From: Pteria penguin
Taxonomy: Eukaryota > Mollusca > Bivalvia > Pterioida > Pteriidae
Direction: 5' to 3'
DNA: 64,000 nucleotides
Assembly (NCBI GenBank): GCA_035048485.1
Contig: CM068587.1
Span: 31,915,001 to 31,979,000 of the forward strand
Position numbers and translations under genes: made by a program. Below the pieces are notes generated by a model. That model was not told the DNA's origin. It saw nothing but the letters and a program-made list of their open reading frames with translations, and made no database searches. Positions 38,701-53,700 of the stretch are shown here, piece after piece (position 1 is the stretch's first letter; each line of letters starts with the position of its first letter).

Positions 38701-41700
38701 TTTGAAAAAGTGTCAACTACATTTGGCATTCCAATGGGCACCAATGTTAACAGTCCTATTTTCCTCAGGACCATGACCTTTACACTGAATTAAATTAATT
38801 CTTAACAAAATCTGCCTGTATTTGCATGGCATTTTCTGTACTCCAAATGAGAATGAAATGTTTCAAATAATACTAAGGTTTGTCTGGGACTTAGATTCAA
38901 ATTCCAGATGCATCACTATGCACAGACAAACTCTTGTTGCTACCTGAGATAGTATTTCATAAAACATTTTTTGTGACCTCATCTTTAGAATTGATAGAAA
39001 AATTTTTGATGAAATTTGGTACAGAGAAATTACTCCAGGTCCTTGACAAGAGTTGTAATGTTATTGTTTAAGCCAAATCCTTCAAAGGTTGGATTTAGGA
39101 TGGGTGATATATTCCCCAGAGGGTACCCCCTTTGAAAAATTTCTTCAGATTGGTTGACAAAGTAAATTCTTAAGAGTTATCAAGAAGGGTGTCTTAAGAA
39201 GTGTTGCTGTTTTTATACACCTGTATTCAGACGGGACGTATTATGTCATGGCATTGTCTGTCCGGCGTCCATCTCGCATCTGTACAGTGTCCATCTGGTA
39301 TAGTTTGTCTGGACTATAACTTTTTACCTCTTGCATGGATTTGAATAATTTTTCACAGAATTGTTGCCCAGTACCCAAGGGTGTGTCATGATCTTAAACC
39401 AAGGTCATATCTGCCAGGCTAAGGTCAAAGTGCTGATGTCAGTAAATTCTTGTTCGAGGCATAACTTTTTGATGCATATTTTGATGGATTTCAATAATAT
39501 TACACAGAATTGTTGCCCAGGACCCATGTTTTGTTATGACCTTGAACCAATGTCATATCTGCAAAGTCAGTGTCACAATCCATATGTGATATGATGAGTA
39601 AGTCTTTGTCCAGGCCATAACTTTTTCCTCCTTGCATTGATTTGAATAATATTTTACAGAATTATTGCCCAGGACCCAAGGATGTGCCATTACCTTTTAC
39701 CAAGGTCATATCTATAAGGTCTAGGTCACAATGCATATGATGGGCAAATCTTTGTCTGGGTCATACCTTTTTACCACTTCCATGGATATGAATAATATTT
39801 CACAGAATTGTTGTCCAGGACCCAGGGGTGTTTCATGACATTGAACTAATCTGCAAGGTCGAGGTCACAGTACTTACGTTTTCTGGTTTAATTGAAGTCA
39901 CGGGTGTATTATGCAAAGTTAGGTTTTGCCCTTGTTTCAGTCTGTTTTGACATAAGATTTTTGATGCAGTTTTGTTACATTATCCAGATTTGCATAATAT
40001 ATTCAGGTTATTTATTTGATATTCTTCTTATAATTCATCAGTTTTGAGTATTTGATCCAAATTTAGGGAAATAAATGATATTGTCATGATATTTATTACA
40101 AAAATAATGTTAAGAATATATTTTTTTATTTTCCCATTTGACCCACTTGTTTTAAATAGTTGGAATTTGTAATACAGAAAAGTAGGACTAAATCATAAAG
40201 TGTAGTCTTGTGGAAGATGTGGAAAGAAATTATTGTACAGTGGTCTTTTAAAATTACATGTACTAAAATGAAATAAGAAATGATTTATTATTTTTTGTCT
40301 TGCTTTAAAAGCAAGATATGTTTTGAAACCTGAATCCTCTACATGTAAATGGCAGCAATATCCAGAAATTTGTGAAAAGTCAGATTTGAAAGTCGTAATA
40401 TCAAATGGAAAGGTCCTCAGTCAAAGAATACAGTAATGAAATATCAAAGCTGTATTCTTACAGACTTACAGTCTTACCACTTAAACATTGGGGTCAGTAC
40501 TACTTTTTTTAAGTAGGCCAAAGGTCAAGGTCTCTAGATCAAATGCTTTGGTATGAATGAAAAGATCCTGTTATAATGAATACTAATACTAAGTATTTTA
40601 AAAATCCTATCTTTTTCTGTTTATGTGCTATAGCTAATATGAAAGATTTACAGACAAGCATATTGTTAGTTTTTGATTAAGTCAAAGACCGAGGTAAAAC
40701 ATTTGAACGAATGGAAATTTCTTTAGGCTGAAATATACACGTGAAATATCTAAACCTTGTCTCAAATTATTCATGATGTTATGGCAGATGTGGAAGTCTT
40801 GTGGATAAACGAGCCAAGTCCTTAATTCCGAGGAAATAATTCAATCAGAACATGTTTATTCTAACCTGTTTCTCCCTCATGGCGCTGTTAATGTTGTTGA
40901 AGGTATGACCATTACACTTGGTTAATATGCACTGTATACACACGGGGACGTCGCAGGACTTACAGTAACCTTGAACTTTCTCTACTGTGTGCTTAAGGCA
41001 CTTATAATCAGCAACATCAAGGTCATTCTTGGTCCAAGTACTTGACATTGTGGCAGAGACCCTGTCTCTACTGAACGATTCTGAAAAGACTTTCAAGATC
41101 GCTAAAAATAAACGAGTAATATGCAGTTACTTGATTGTTTCTTTAGGGTAAATATCAGGATCACATATTTAAAAAAAATGTGTAATTTATTGCCTACACT
41201 TTAAGATTGAGATTGAGTCAGTATGCATCTTACTACAGAGATATTGATTAGCCAGAAGTATATGCTATGATTGTTATGTCCACTCTCTGTTGATTTACAA
41301 AGTGCTTACATAATTGTTATTTTAAAAGGTACATTATTTTTACATTTGATGCTTCATGTGGGTTTACGTTGCTTTTTACAAATTTACACTGAAATCGCGA
41401 CATGAAAACAAGAATTTACCAACCCTTTTAAACACAGTGGCACAATTTGTGAATCGAACCCGGATCGCTTGAACCGCAAGCCAAGCCCCTTAACACAAGT
41501 TTAAAGTCTACCATTTAAAATATAACAAAAACCCCAGTAAATATAAATAAATAAATAATGGCTTTTCCCTTACACGTAAACAGTTATCATTATAATGCAA
41601 ACACTTTCAACTTACGCTTTTTGTCCATATTACCGAGAAATCACCGTCGACGACCACGAAAATTTGAGAATTTTTTATGTTACATTTATAATCTCAATCT

Positions 41701-44700
41701 TGTGAACTTAATGTCTAATGATTACATTACAGGTACTTATCTTACCTAATATTTGTTCACATACCTACACGGATTAATCAAGGTGTATTGTGGTTAATGC
41801 CTTTTAAATCACCACATATTAACCCTATTCCAATAGATTTACAGAAAGCAGGTTAAGTCAACGAGTCAGTCGATTCAATAAAACTGAATTCCAAGCAGTG
41901 CAGGCTAAGTCCGTCATTAGTCTGCAAATTATGCCATATTGCTGATTGTCCTTTTTACAAATTATGGCGCATTGCTCATTGTCCTTTCTACAAGTTATGC
42001 GGCATTGCTGATTGTCCTTTCTACAAATTATGCAGCATTGTTGATTGTCCTTTTTACACACTATGCAGCATTAATCACTGATTTTCCTTTTACAAGGAAT
42101 GGTTAATATTTCAATGACCGCGATGTATCCGAATCCCCCAGGAAAAACAAGCAACGCGTGGCAGGTTAATATACCAGATTACTTTCCTTTTGGCCATTTC
42201 GGGATTCGAACACAGATTTTAGATTCGATTGTGCCATTAGATATGTCGAGTGGTTGGAAAGAATGAGGGTTTGCGACTGGGAATGCCACGATTTCGATTT
42301 TCCTCCAGACTTTTGGTCATGCCTGGTCCTTTGATGGCCAGTAATCTGGCTCGTTGTAATAGTCTATCATGGCAAGTGACTTGAAAACACCTAGCTGTTG
42401 GAGCCGATATATCTCAGTGAGTTGCGTGCTTGACTCATGACCTAGATATCTGGGATGCGAATCAAGCCTGTCGGTGTCTGGTGTTTTGGATGAAACCGAA
42501 TGATAACCCGAGGTCCCTTGTGGCGGTATACTTTGACATATAAAAAACCCCTCAACGCTTCTGTGGGTGTTTTATCATGGTACACATGCAGACACATAAA
42601 AGATTCCTCACTGCTTCTGTGGTTCCCTTGTCACGATAGACGTGGAGACATAAAAGATCTCTCACTGCTTATGTGGGATCCCTTGTCACGGTAGACGAGG
42701 AGACATAAAAGATCCATCACTGCTTCTGTGGGTCCCTTGTCACGGTAGACGTGGAGTAATAAAGATCCCTCACTGCTTCTGTGGGTCCCTTGGCACGATA
42801 GACGTGGAGACATAAAAGATCTCTCACTGCTTCTGTGGGTCCCTTGTCACGGTAGACGTGGAGACATAAAAAATCTCTCACTGCTTCTGTGGGATCCCTT
42901 GTCACGGTAGACGTGGAGACATAAAAGATCCATCACTGCTTCTGTGGGTCCCTTGTCACGGTAGACGTAGAGACATAAAAGATCCATCACTGCTTCTGTG
43001 GGTCCCTTGTCACGGTAGACGTGGAGATATAAAAGATCTCTCACTGCTTCTGTGGGTCCCTTGTCACGGTAGACGTGGAGACATAAAAGATCCCTCACTG
43101 CTTCTGTGGGTCCCTTGTCACGGTAGACGTGGAGTAATAAAGATCCCTCACTGCTTCTGTGGGTCCCTTGTCACGGTAGACGTGGAGTTATAAAAGATCT
43201 CTCACTGCTTCTGTGGGTCTCTTGTCACGGTAGACGTGGAGATATAAAAGATCCCTCACTGCTTCTGTGGGCCCCTTGTCACGGTAGACGTGGAGATATA
43301 AAAGATCCCTCACTGCTTCTGTGGGTCCCTTGTCACGGTAGACGTAGAGACATAAAAGATCCCTCACTGCTTCTGTGGGTCCCTTGTCACGGTAGACGTG
43401 GAGACATAAAAGATCCCTCACTGCTTCTGTGGGTCCCTTGTCACGGTAGACGTGGAGATATAAAAGATCCCTCACTGCTTCTGTGGGTCCCTTGTCACGG
43501 TAGACGTGGAGATATAAAAGATCCCTCACTGCTTCTGTGGGTCCCTTGTCACGGTAGACGTAGAGACATAAAAGATCCCTCACTGCTTCTGTGGGTCCCT
43601 TGTCACGGTAGACGTGGAGACATAAAAGATCCCTCACTGCTTCTGTGGGTCCCTTGTCACGGTAGACGTGGAGATATAAAAGATCCCTCACTGCTTCTGT
43701 GGGTCCCTTGTCACGGTAGACGTAGAGACATAAAAGATCCCTCACTGCTTCTGTGGGTCCCTTGTCACGGTAGACGTGGAGACAAAAAAGATCTCTCACT
43801 GCTTCTGTGGGTCCCTTGTCACGGTAGACGTGGAGATATAAAAGATCTCTCACTGCTTCTGTGGGTCTCTTGTCACGGTAGACGTGGAGACATAAAAGAT
43901 CCCTCACTGCTTCTGTGGGCCCCTTGTCACGGTAGACGTGGAGGTATATAAGATCTCTTACTGCTTCTGTGGGTCCCTTGTCACGGTAGACGTAGAGACA
44001 TAAATTATCCCTCACTGCTTCTGTGGGTCCCCTGTCCTTACAGGTCTTCAGGCAGATGCTGACACCAAAATTAATGAATCAATCTGGGCATGACTTAAAG
44101 CAAGGAACAAACACTCAGACGGATAGGGAACAGGGTGGGGTGGGGGGCAAAACGATGAATCACCCTGATCCTCAGATTACAAATGCAAATTGCACCGAAC
44201 TGCCTCTAGGTATCGCACCAATCTGCATCCCACACGTAGTGCATTCGAGCTCGTGCACACGTCGATAAAAGGGTGGCGTTTTTCCAGTAAGCACTTTCGT
44301 ACGTATTTGATAACGTCTTGTACAATTGTTGGATACACGTAAATAACATTTCACGTATGCAACAGGAAGAGAGAATTTTCACCAGAGATAAATGCAAAAT
44401 CTTACCCGATTGTTTTTGTAAACTTTTGCTTACACGCAGATCCAGATAGAAGCGGTAACGTAAGATGATATTTGAACCCGTGTGAGCTTTGGAATTATTT
44501 GAATGACATGCAGTTTAAATATCTTTCTTTCGAAGTGTTGACATATATTGATATGTACTATGTTAAGAATAAAGGTCAGGGGTCACGACTCTTCAATACA
44601 CATTGTGTATTCGAGTATTACATATTGTCTGGTATGGGCTGACGATTTTAATTAGATCTCTTTGTGTTTGAAATATGAGTATTTTAAAACCTTTATAACA

Positions 44701-47700
44701 TATGTAACGTATTAAGGAAGAAATATAGGTCATTGAGAAATCGGTCTTAACACTACGGCGATGTGATACTCGTTACGTTGGTTATCGTTGCCATGGCGAT
44801 ATTTTTGTTGTAACGACGATATATCATAACTATTGTGATGTTGTCGGTTTTTATTTTCTTGCTGTTTTACGCCACTCCAAGATTATTACACTTATATGGT
44901 GGCGGCACCTGTCTGGTGCATTGAATCATAATTGTGTTCCTATGTTACGGACCCTTCCCAAGCAGTAAGTCATTATCTTTTACCTGTCAATGTATACCGT
45001 GGCACTTGGCCTCGAGCTCGTTTATACTCTCTCATCCGAATGAGAGATAGTGAGACCGAAGGTGATAAATTAGGTATCCGAGCCGACGTCTGGAATCGAA
45101 CCAGGGTCCTCATATTTGCAGTTTATACCACTGAAATACCATTTTCAGTACAATACCACTGGGTCAACGTGCGTGCCCCTTGATGTTATCTGTGTTTCGA
45201 TGGTATTATTATTGCTACTATCTTTGCATTTTGCCATTTATGAAAACAAGTTTAGTTTTGTTTGCTCACCTTAGCTGCAGGTTAAAATGAGACATTCAAA
45301 TCAGCTGTCTGCTTCTATCTATTAATTTGTCACATTTTCACGTTTCTTGAGTTTGAACAGATTAATTCGTAAATGTGAAACTGAAAGGAAATGAAAAGTT
45401 CAGATCTACCAAATTTTCAGCCACGAACATTTTTTATACAGATAAAATTGTGTTTTACTTCTCCTTTCCTGTAATTTGTATGTTAAACTTAATCTTCTAC
45501 TATTAGTCAAGAAAAGGTTAATGAATGTCCTGTTTTGTTGTCTGTTTTAAAGTTAATCTGGGCAGCATGACATGTATTATCGCGTTTGTCGCTGTTGTTG
45601 TTACGTTTATTCTGTAACAGTTCCTAGATCTCCAACTACAATCCTCATCTTTCCTCCGCTGGTAAACGGATATATAAGACACATAATCGGCATAAGCATT
45701 TACCTTGTAGGCTGTACATTACTGGTACATTGTATTAACTCTCTGGGTCGAAGTAAAAGCAACTAAATTGGATACAAGGAAAAGAGATGTTTTGTTTTAG
45801 ATTCACATTGATATATACAACACGTGGGTCTCATCTTTCCTCCGCTGGTAAACGGATATATAAGACACATAATCGGCATAAGCATTTACCTTGTAGGCTG
45901 TACATTACTGGTACATTGTATTAACTCTCTGGGTCGAAGTAAAAGCAACTAAATTGGATACAAGGAAAAGAGATGTTTTGTTTTAGATTCACATTGATAT
46001 ATACAACACGTGGGTCTCATCTTTCCTCCGCTGGTAAACGGATATATAAGACACATAATCGGCATAAGCATTTACCTTGTAGACTGTGCATTACTGGTAC
46101 ATTGTATTAACTCTCTGGGTCGAAGTAAAAGCAACTAAATTGGATACAAGGAAAAGAGATGTTTTGTTTTAGATTCACATTGATATATACAACACGTGGG
46201 TGCTAAGATGTACTTTTCCAAACGGCTCGGATAGAACGATTTTATCACGGGTTGACGTTAAAGTACATGTATTCACACATATGCACTCTATTAGATTTTG
46301 TGTATTAACTGACTAATTTGGAACTCACGATCGGCAACTTTCAATATTCAACTGGGTGTTCTGCAAAATATACATTAATACCAAGAACCCCTGGATTTTC
46401 TGCATTTAAACAAGTTCATCATTTGCACATTCCACACAGGGGCACGTATGCTGAATTTACTGACTTTCGGCTCAATGAAAGGGATCATGGTACATTCAGT
46501 CAGCATTTTATACTGATAGAATCTAATTAAAATTCGATGTTTCAGGTACGTTGCCTTTCCTCAACGTTTGAGGAGAGGGAACTTATCATCAGAGTGATGG
46601 AATTTTGATTAAATTGACACTGATGATGATTCTTTATTCTGTTTCTCAACAAATTTTTATCAAGGAGATATAGTAACGACGTCACACAATCTTTTCTTTT
46701 CACCCTCCCCCACCTCGCTCTTTTCTCCGACGGACTCGACCCACGGTTGGGTTGTTTCAGATGAGACGGTAATCACCGAGGTGTCACACTGGTGCAATGA
46801 TACACGGTACACTTGGTACACTTGGTACACGATGCCTTAAGATCAAGAGTTAAAGATCACACACTTAATATTGTTGGTAAACGTTGTAAACAAGATACAG
46901 TTAATCCATTTCAATAATAAGGTCATAAGGGAGCAACCATTTGATTTTAAGGGGGGGGGGGGGGGGGGCAGGAAGACTTTGCAAAAAAAAAAAAATAGTC
47001 CGGCTCAAATTTTTGGGAAAAAAATGATCCGGCCCGAAGCGCCGGCAAAAAATAACAATAAATAAATAATAATAAAAAATAATAATAATAATAATCCGGC
47101 TCTGAAATTGGGCAAAACAAAAAATATTCAGTCCGGTGAAAGTCTTCCTATATCAAACAGTTCTGCAGGTGCAGATTTTTTTCTATACCTGAATATTACA
47201 TGGAATGGTTTTGGAGTATGGTCTTCAAAATAAAGGTCGTTATTTAATGAAAATGAAAAAACACTTGATATTTCCATATACTCCTTATCAGTAGCAGTCA
47301 AATGTACTTTCTTATTGACTAAACATATTTTGTAGTTCTTACAACTCTGTGGGTAATTATTCTAAAGCATCCGTTCTATAATTATGAACATGTTTCTACA
47401 TGATAACTATGATATGTTGTGAAGGTTGATGATGATTATGGTATTATGAAACTTGCCTGCTAGTACTTAATTATCCCATCGTGTGAGTAGAGGATCAGGT
47501 CAACACACTGGTGTAGCTGATGATCTGCAGTGATTGTTTAATGTTCTAATTATCTATGGTGATTATTCATTGTTCTTGTTTCATTAGGTGCTGTGATTAT
47601 GCTAGGTAAAACCAACATGTTCAGATTCAACCATCCAGCAGAGGCAGCTAAGATGAAACTAGAGATGAAAAATGTAAGCCATTTCATTCATTCATTCATT

Positions 47701-50700
47701 CATGCATTCCATGTACTGAACTGCATATAAACTATAATCTTCAAGAATTGTTTAGGTTTAAATTTCTCTACAAAGTATCAGACAGATACTTGATGTGATG
47801 TAAATCAAGAAACAATAAAACAAAGAATATACCAACCCTCCTGTTTCTTACAAGAGATTGTATCCATCCTTTGATAATAATGATTGTCCAGTAATTTATC
47901 TTCCAGAATATACTTCCTCATTTTTATGTATGGTATAATTCCTGCTTGGATCAAACAGATCTTGCAGTCTGGGATTGCTGATAGAAAATCTATACATTTT
48001 TTTGTATTACTAGATATTTCAATTGTTTGATAAAAACGCTAATGTGATAAGTGACATCTGACTTATTTACTGTTTCAGATGAGCTTGTCTAGAACATCAT
48101 TGTTGAGTAAATCAATGTCAGATTTATACATGTCTACCGATAATCTAGCTCTAGCTTCAGCAGGGTGAGTGTTAAAAAAGACAAGGACTTAAGGAGTGGT
48201 GAAGAATACTGTATGTGATTACAAAATGATCTAATAAGTAGTAAATCAGAGACTCTCTTTCCCCACAATTTTGTGTTTCTTTTGCAATAGATTTGGTGTA
48301 ACTAAATCACTGACATGCTTGGCTTTTGACTGAGAGTTTCTGGATTTGACCTGTACTGGTGGTTTGTCAGCATTCCAACTTCTTGATTAGTTGGTGAAAA
48401 CAGAGGTCCCAGGACACTGTAGATGTAGAAGATCCCTCACTGCTTTGGCTGGGTCTATTGCATGGATCATGGTTTATGCACAAAAATCAGGCAGATACAA
48501 TCACCAATCAAGTGAAATAATCTTGATGTGAAGTACAATACGAACCAGATAAACACAAATATCATTTCAAACATTATACAGGGGCAGGGTTGGTGTAGTG
48601 GTTAAGCGCTTGGCTTGCGGCGCCGACAATCCAGGTTCGATTCCTTGGTTGTGCCATGATGTTTAAGAGGTTAGTGAGCTCCTGCTTGCATGCTGTGATA
48701 TAACTGAAACATTGTTGAAAGCGACATAAAACACCAATCAACCAACCAACCATTATACATGTATTGCTCATTATACACTTGAAGTGATTAAATGTTGCAC
48801 AAGCAATTCAACTTACAGACTGTTCTTTGATTTAATTATATTGATTAAGAGCAATCCATATAGAAATGATGGAAAGGTCATCTATACACAGTCATTTTAG
48901 TGACTAGACCAGTAGAGCTTCAGATTGGATAGGGTCTCTGGTTAGTTTATCTCATATACAAGGTTATAATGAACAATTGTTGACTCTGGTTCTCTTGATA
49001 GTATTAACATGTTAAAAAAATCATATCAGTATGTGCATTATGTGAATAAAAGTCATCTTTATCATTCATTATGTTATAAATGAAAAATGACTAAATTGGT
49101 TGTGCTTATTTTTCAGATTTGAATTGGAAAAAGCACACAGTGCAGAAATGGAGAAAATAGAAGAAAAAAGGTATGTATTTCTTGTTTTTGTCCATGATAG
49201 AATAAGGAATGTAAGGTGTATGTCTATATGTTCAGAGAGACTACTTGAGATGATTTACAAATTATATTATGATATAATACTAGGGAAAAAAATGTGGTGT
49301 ATGAAATATCTAAAAATATGTTGATGTACACAATGAACATTAAAAGCATATAAAAATTATATTTGTTTCTCTCCATGGCTATAAATGGATCCATGTATGT
49401 CAATGTATCAGTGTGTACATATGTGTTATCTCAGGTCCTATCTTTCTAAATCAATGCATGTAACTGACCCTTTCATTGGACATAATTTTCATTTTAACAA
49501 TGTCATCTGAGGTCAGACATACATTAGACAGGTGATACCTTAGTTGTGACATCATTTTAACAATTAACATTATTGTTTTCAGAAAATTGGAAAGGTTATT
49601 GAAATCAAAATTTATAAAGATCTTGAAAGTGTATGTGGCGAAAGCTTCGTGACTGAAATTATATGAAGTAAAAATTTTGCAAGGAATATAGGTTATTCAG
49701 AGATCATAAATGTTGGACTAAGATCAACATCTCTTGTATTTAATTTTTGGGTTTGAATCACGCTTAATATAGCTTTTGCTTATGATTAGCATTTGCTTCT
49801 TGATCAAGATCTCTAAGTATAATTTCTAAAAGCAAAGGTCAGGGTCACCCTTAATGTAATTGTTCATTGTCACTTATAATGCATAATTTTTTATATAGAA
49901 TGCAGCATTTTGATAAATTTTTTTAAAACATGATCTTGTGAAAAATAGTTCTTATTAATGTTGACTATGAAGATATACACTTTCTTTGTAAAATTCCTAA
50001 AAACAATAACTATTTTAGTTAAGATCAGTAACGGCAATAATAAAAACAAATGTATAGAAAGATGATTCTGTTCATAAATATAATCGAATTTGAAAGTGAA
50101 AAAGCTGGCAAATGTGACATGACTTAATGTTTAGCACATTTGGTTTTTGTTCAGAATACAAATTATTTTCTTATATCTTCAAACAAAGGTCTTCAACATT
50201 AGGATAAAGTGTAAACTTTGGAATGATTGAATATTGTCACATCTAATGTTCTGAAATGAAAAAAAAGCATTTATTGGAGCTTGGATTCCTTATGCTGTGT
50301 GACTGTTTTTTCTCTCTGTAGACGCCAGATAGAATTGATGGAAAAAAGATACATCAAGACTGAGAAAGAGAGAGAAACCCAACGATTACTACTAGAGAGA
50401 GAACTGGAGGACAAGGAATATCAGTTAGAGTTACTCAATATAGAGGTTGAAAAGGTGAAAGGATGATATTATAAGATGCAAAAAGAATATGCCCTATTGA
50501 AGTTCTTCAGTCTATCATTCAACTTCTGTCTATCTGTTACTCATTCTGTGTATAGAACAGTTGCTTATTTTATATTTTCTTCATTATCCTCACAGTCCTC
50601 TTCTGTGTTTCTCGAGTATCTTCTTTTTACAATCATATCACCTCACACATAACTTTGAATATTACATCCCCGTAAAGATTCAGTTTCTTGAATTTGTACT

Positions 50701-53700
50701 TCTCAGTCTCTGTAATTTTTATGGATAGTGCATGTAAATATTAAGGAAACTAAACCTCTCAATACACTTTCAAATCATATACAGTAGTCTCTTGTTTATG
50801 TAAACACAAAGACTGAATTTTCTAGCTAGCTCAAACTAACTTTTGAAGGTCCCAATTCTATTTTCTGTATTTTAATATATGTCCATAACTTGAACTCTGC
50901 TTAATTTAAACTGCAGAGCATGGCCTTTTGTAGTTCTAGTGCTAGAGAATGCATCGTAATTTATTTAATTTTTTACTTGAGGTATTTAGAATAGTTTCTA
51001 AAGTGATAATATTAAAAGTTTCTTTTGTTTTATAACTGTTGTCTTATCCTTTCAGTACAAGCAGCAATTAACAGGTCAGCAAAGTCATGGAAGCCACACT
51101 GCTGTTAGTATCTATAACTCACACTTTATAATATAGAGTTCTTCTATATGAATATTTAGGTTGATTGCTAAGTGGTATGAAGTACATCAAAGTGGTTTTA
51201 TGTCACTTTCAACAATTTTTCAGTCATGTTGCCACATTAGATTTACATTGTTTTTTGTTTTAGTACTGTCATTTGAAATGTGTGTGTGTATTAGACTTAG
51301 GGGAAATCTTACGTGGAGTGAAGTGCTTATAACGCATTTCATACAGTATGTTTGAATTATGCAAAATCTGGTAATTAACCCTTCCACTAATAAAAAATAA
51401 TGTGACATTTAGCAGACTTTCAGTTGTTATTATTATAATGTCATAAGCATATGCGTCACTTGTCCGATGTTTGTCTGACCCCCGATGATGTCTTCATAAC
51501 GAGTAATTGCATCACTTCAAAGAGCCAATTCCCTTTTTATATGTAAACAGTCTGGAGAGACTGAAAGATATTCAGTCTGAGTTCTTAATCAAGCTGAGAC
51601 GTCATAAAAATATGAACATAGATATTTTTATCGGAAAGATAAAAATATAAAAAATATCAAGTGACATTAGCATGAAATGTTATATGTAACATCTCATTAT
51701 ATTAAAGTTTTGATAATATTATTTTTTACCAGAGTGACCTTCATGACCAGTTAAAGAGATTAGACCAGAAAGAGGCTGATTTGAGAAATGATGCTGCAGA
51801 TGCTATAGAAAAGCTATATGGGGTAAGATATTTTTTCTGGTTAAATAAACTGGCATGATTCAGTTGATAGCGTTCTTGACCCATAACTGAGAGATTCTGA
51901 GTTCCAGTGCAAGTGGTGGGTTGTTGATATCTTGTCTTTTGAATGAGACATTAATATCTCAGATACTGTATCATTGTTGACCCAGCATACAACAGATCCT
52001 TCTCTGCTATGAGTGGCCTGTTCCATTGATTCAAATTTCTGTGCAATGCATCAGATATAAGCTGTCACAATATAAAGTGAAATAATTTTGGCCTCATGTA
52101 GAATAGGAAACAAACAAAACTCATTGAACATAAGTATGATTTCCTTCCATAACTTTAGTCAATCTTGTACATAACAGTTATTTATTATTAAGAATGTAGT
52201 TAAAGTTCAGCATACTTTACAATATTTAAACTTCAAGATCTCTACCTTTTTACATCCCATAAACACATTGTTTTTAATCATCATCACTTATAGCGCCTTC
52301 TGTCAGTGAAGCTGAACGTATTATTTCGAATGTCAGTAAAAGTATAGGCTACATTGCAATATAATTTTTTCTCCTGGTCGCTACATTAGTTTGACTCACA
52401 GAGAGTGAATGTTGTAGGTTATACGGACAGTCCAAGAGAGTGCAGAGTTGAAGAGGAAAGAGTTAGAGGAACAGATTTTACTTCTTGCTGATAAAGATAA
52501 GACATTGAAGTCCCATATGAATGAAGAAGAGAATGTAATCACTGAAGAGAAATCTAAACTGGAAGACGAAAAAGCCAAAGTATTAAAACAGATATATGAT
52601 AAGAATTGATTAGAGTTGTCCGAAAACAAGCGTTAAGTAAATGAATAAAGAGAAGAAATACTCGATGTCAAAAAATCTGTGACCACTTGGCCTTTATCAA
52701 GCGGGAACAGAAAATAACAGAATGATTGTTATTTATTTAAATATATTGAATTTAGTTTGTGACAAGTTACACTTATCGTATTATTTTATGATAAGACATA
52801 TGACATTGTATTTTAAGTAAATTTACTCTTATGATTTGTAACCTTAGTATGGATTTTATATAGCTTGGAATTTTACTTGTTTGTTTTTCACATGATAAAG
52901 GCTAGGTGGCTGAGACTTTGTGAAAAGAGTGTCTTTTATATTTATTCTCATATTTCCATAATTTTTCAGTTAAATGAAGAAGTGCACAACATGAAAGCAG
53001 ATTTGCAAAAACTGGTGTTGAAGTTTGAAACAAAGAAGCAAAAGGTACTAGGAGAAAATGAAATACTGAAAGAAAGGTTTGAAGAGTTAGAAAAAGAGGG
53101 GGAAGAAGTTCGCAAATCCTTCCAGCGTGGAGAAGAGGACAACAAAGCCAGGTGGCATGTAGACTTAGAGGAGGTTGCCCAGGAGAATCAAAACATTGAG
53201 GAGGCGTGGAAAGACTTGAACGATAATGAACGTGAAATTCAAGAAGCACTTAGTGAAGAAGGTATCAGTGAGGAGAAACGGCAGCTATTATTAGAAAAAC
53301 AACAGGAACTAGAGCAGGCAACAGCACTCCTGAAATTAGAAGAGGAAAATGTGTCTAAGAAAGAAAAACAACTTCTTGATGACATTGAAATTGAATTGGA
53401 TGAATTTGAGAATCAGAAAAAATCAGTTCTTGATGAGATACGGGGTAAAAAAGATAGGATACTTACAGAGGCAGACAAGGAACTCAGCCAGATGAATAAA
53501 GTTATTGTTAGCAGTGAGGCAGATATTTCTAATATAGAAAAAGATGTGATATCACATGATCAAGAAATATTGAATCTGAATACAAAGTTAAAGACACTTA
53601 GTGAAGCAAACACAGCTGAAATAGAACAAAATACTAAGAAAAGGAACTCTCTTGTAATAGAGTCTGAAAATTTTGAAAGTGAGATAGAAAAGTCGACTAG

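Noticed and set aside
43188..44015. 275-codon repetitive protein on the minus strand
   Set aside because: Fully explained by a 54-bp tandem repeat whose length is a multiple of three; no start context or exon structure.
48590..48660. Possible tRNA gene
   Set aside because: The head is followed by a SINE body and bounded by a 9-bp target duplication; acceptor stems do not pair.
49583..49629. Candidate KIF16B exon after TTTTCAG
   Set aside because: It would end in phase 0 at GTGTAT, but exon 21 needs phase 2, which exon 20 supplies directly.
52902..53249. 115-codon minus-strand frame opposite exon 25
   Set aside because: Antisense shadow of a Glu/Lys-rich coiled coil; no domain.
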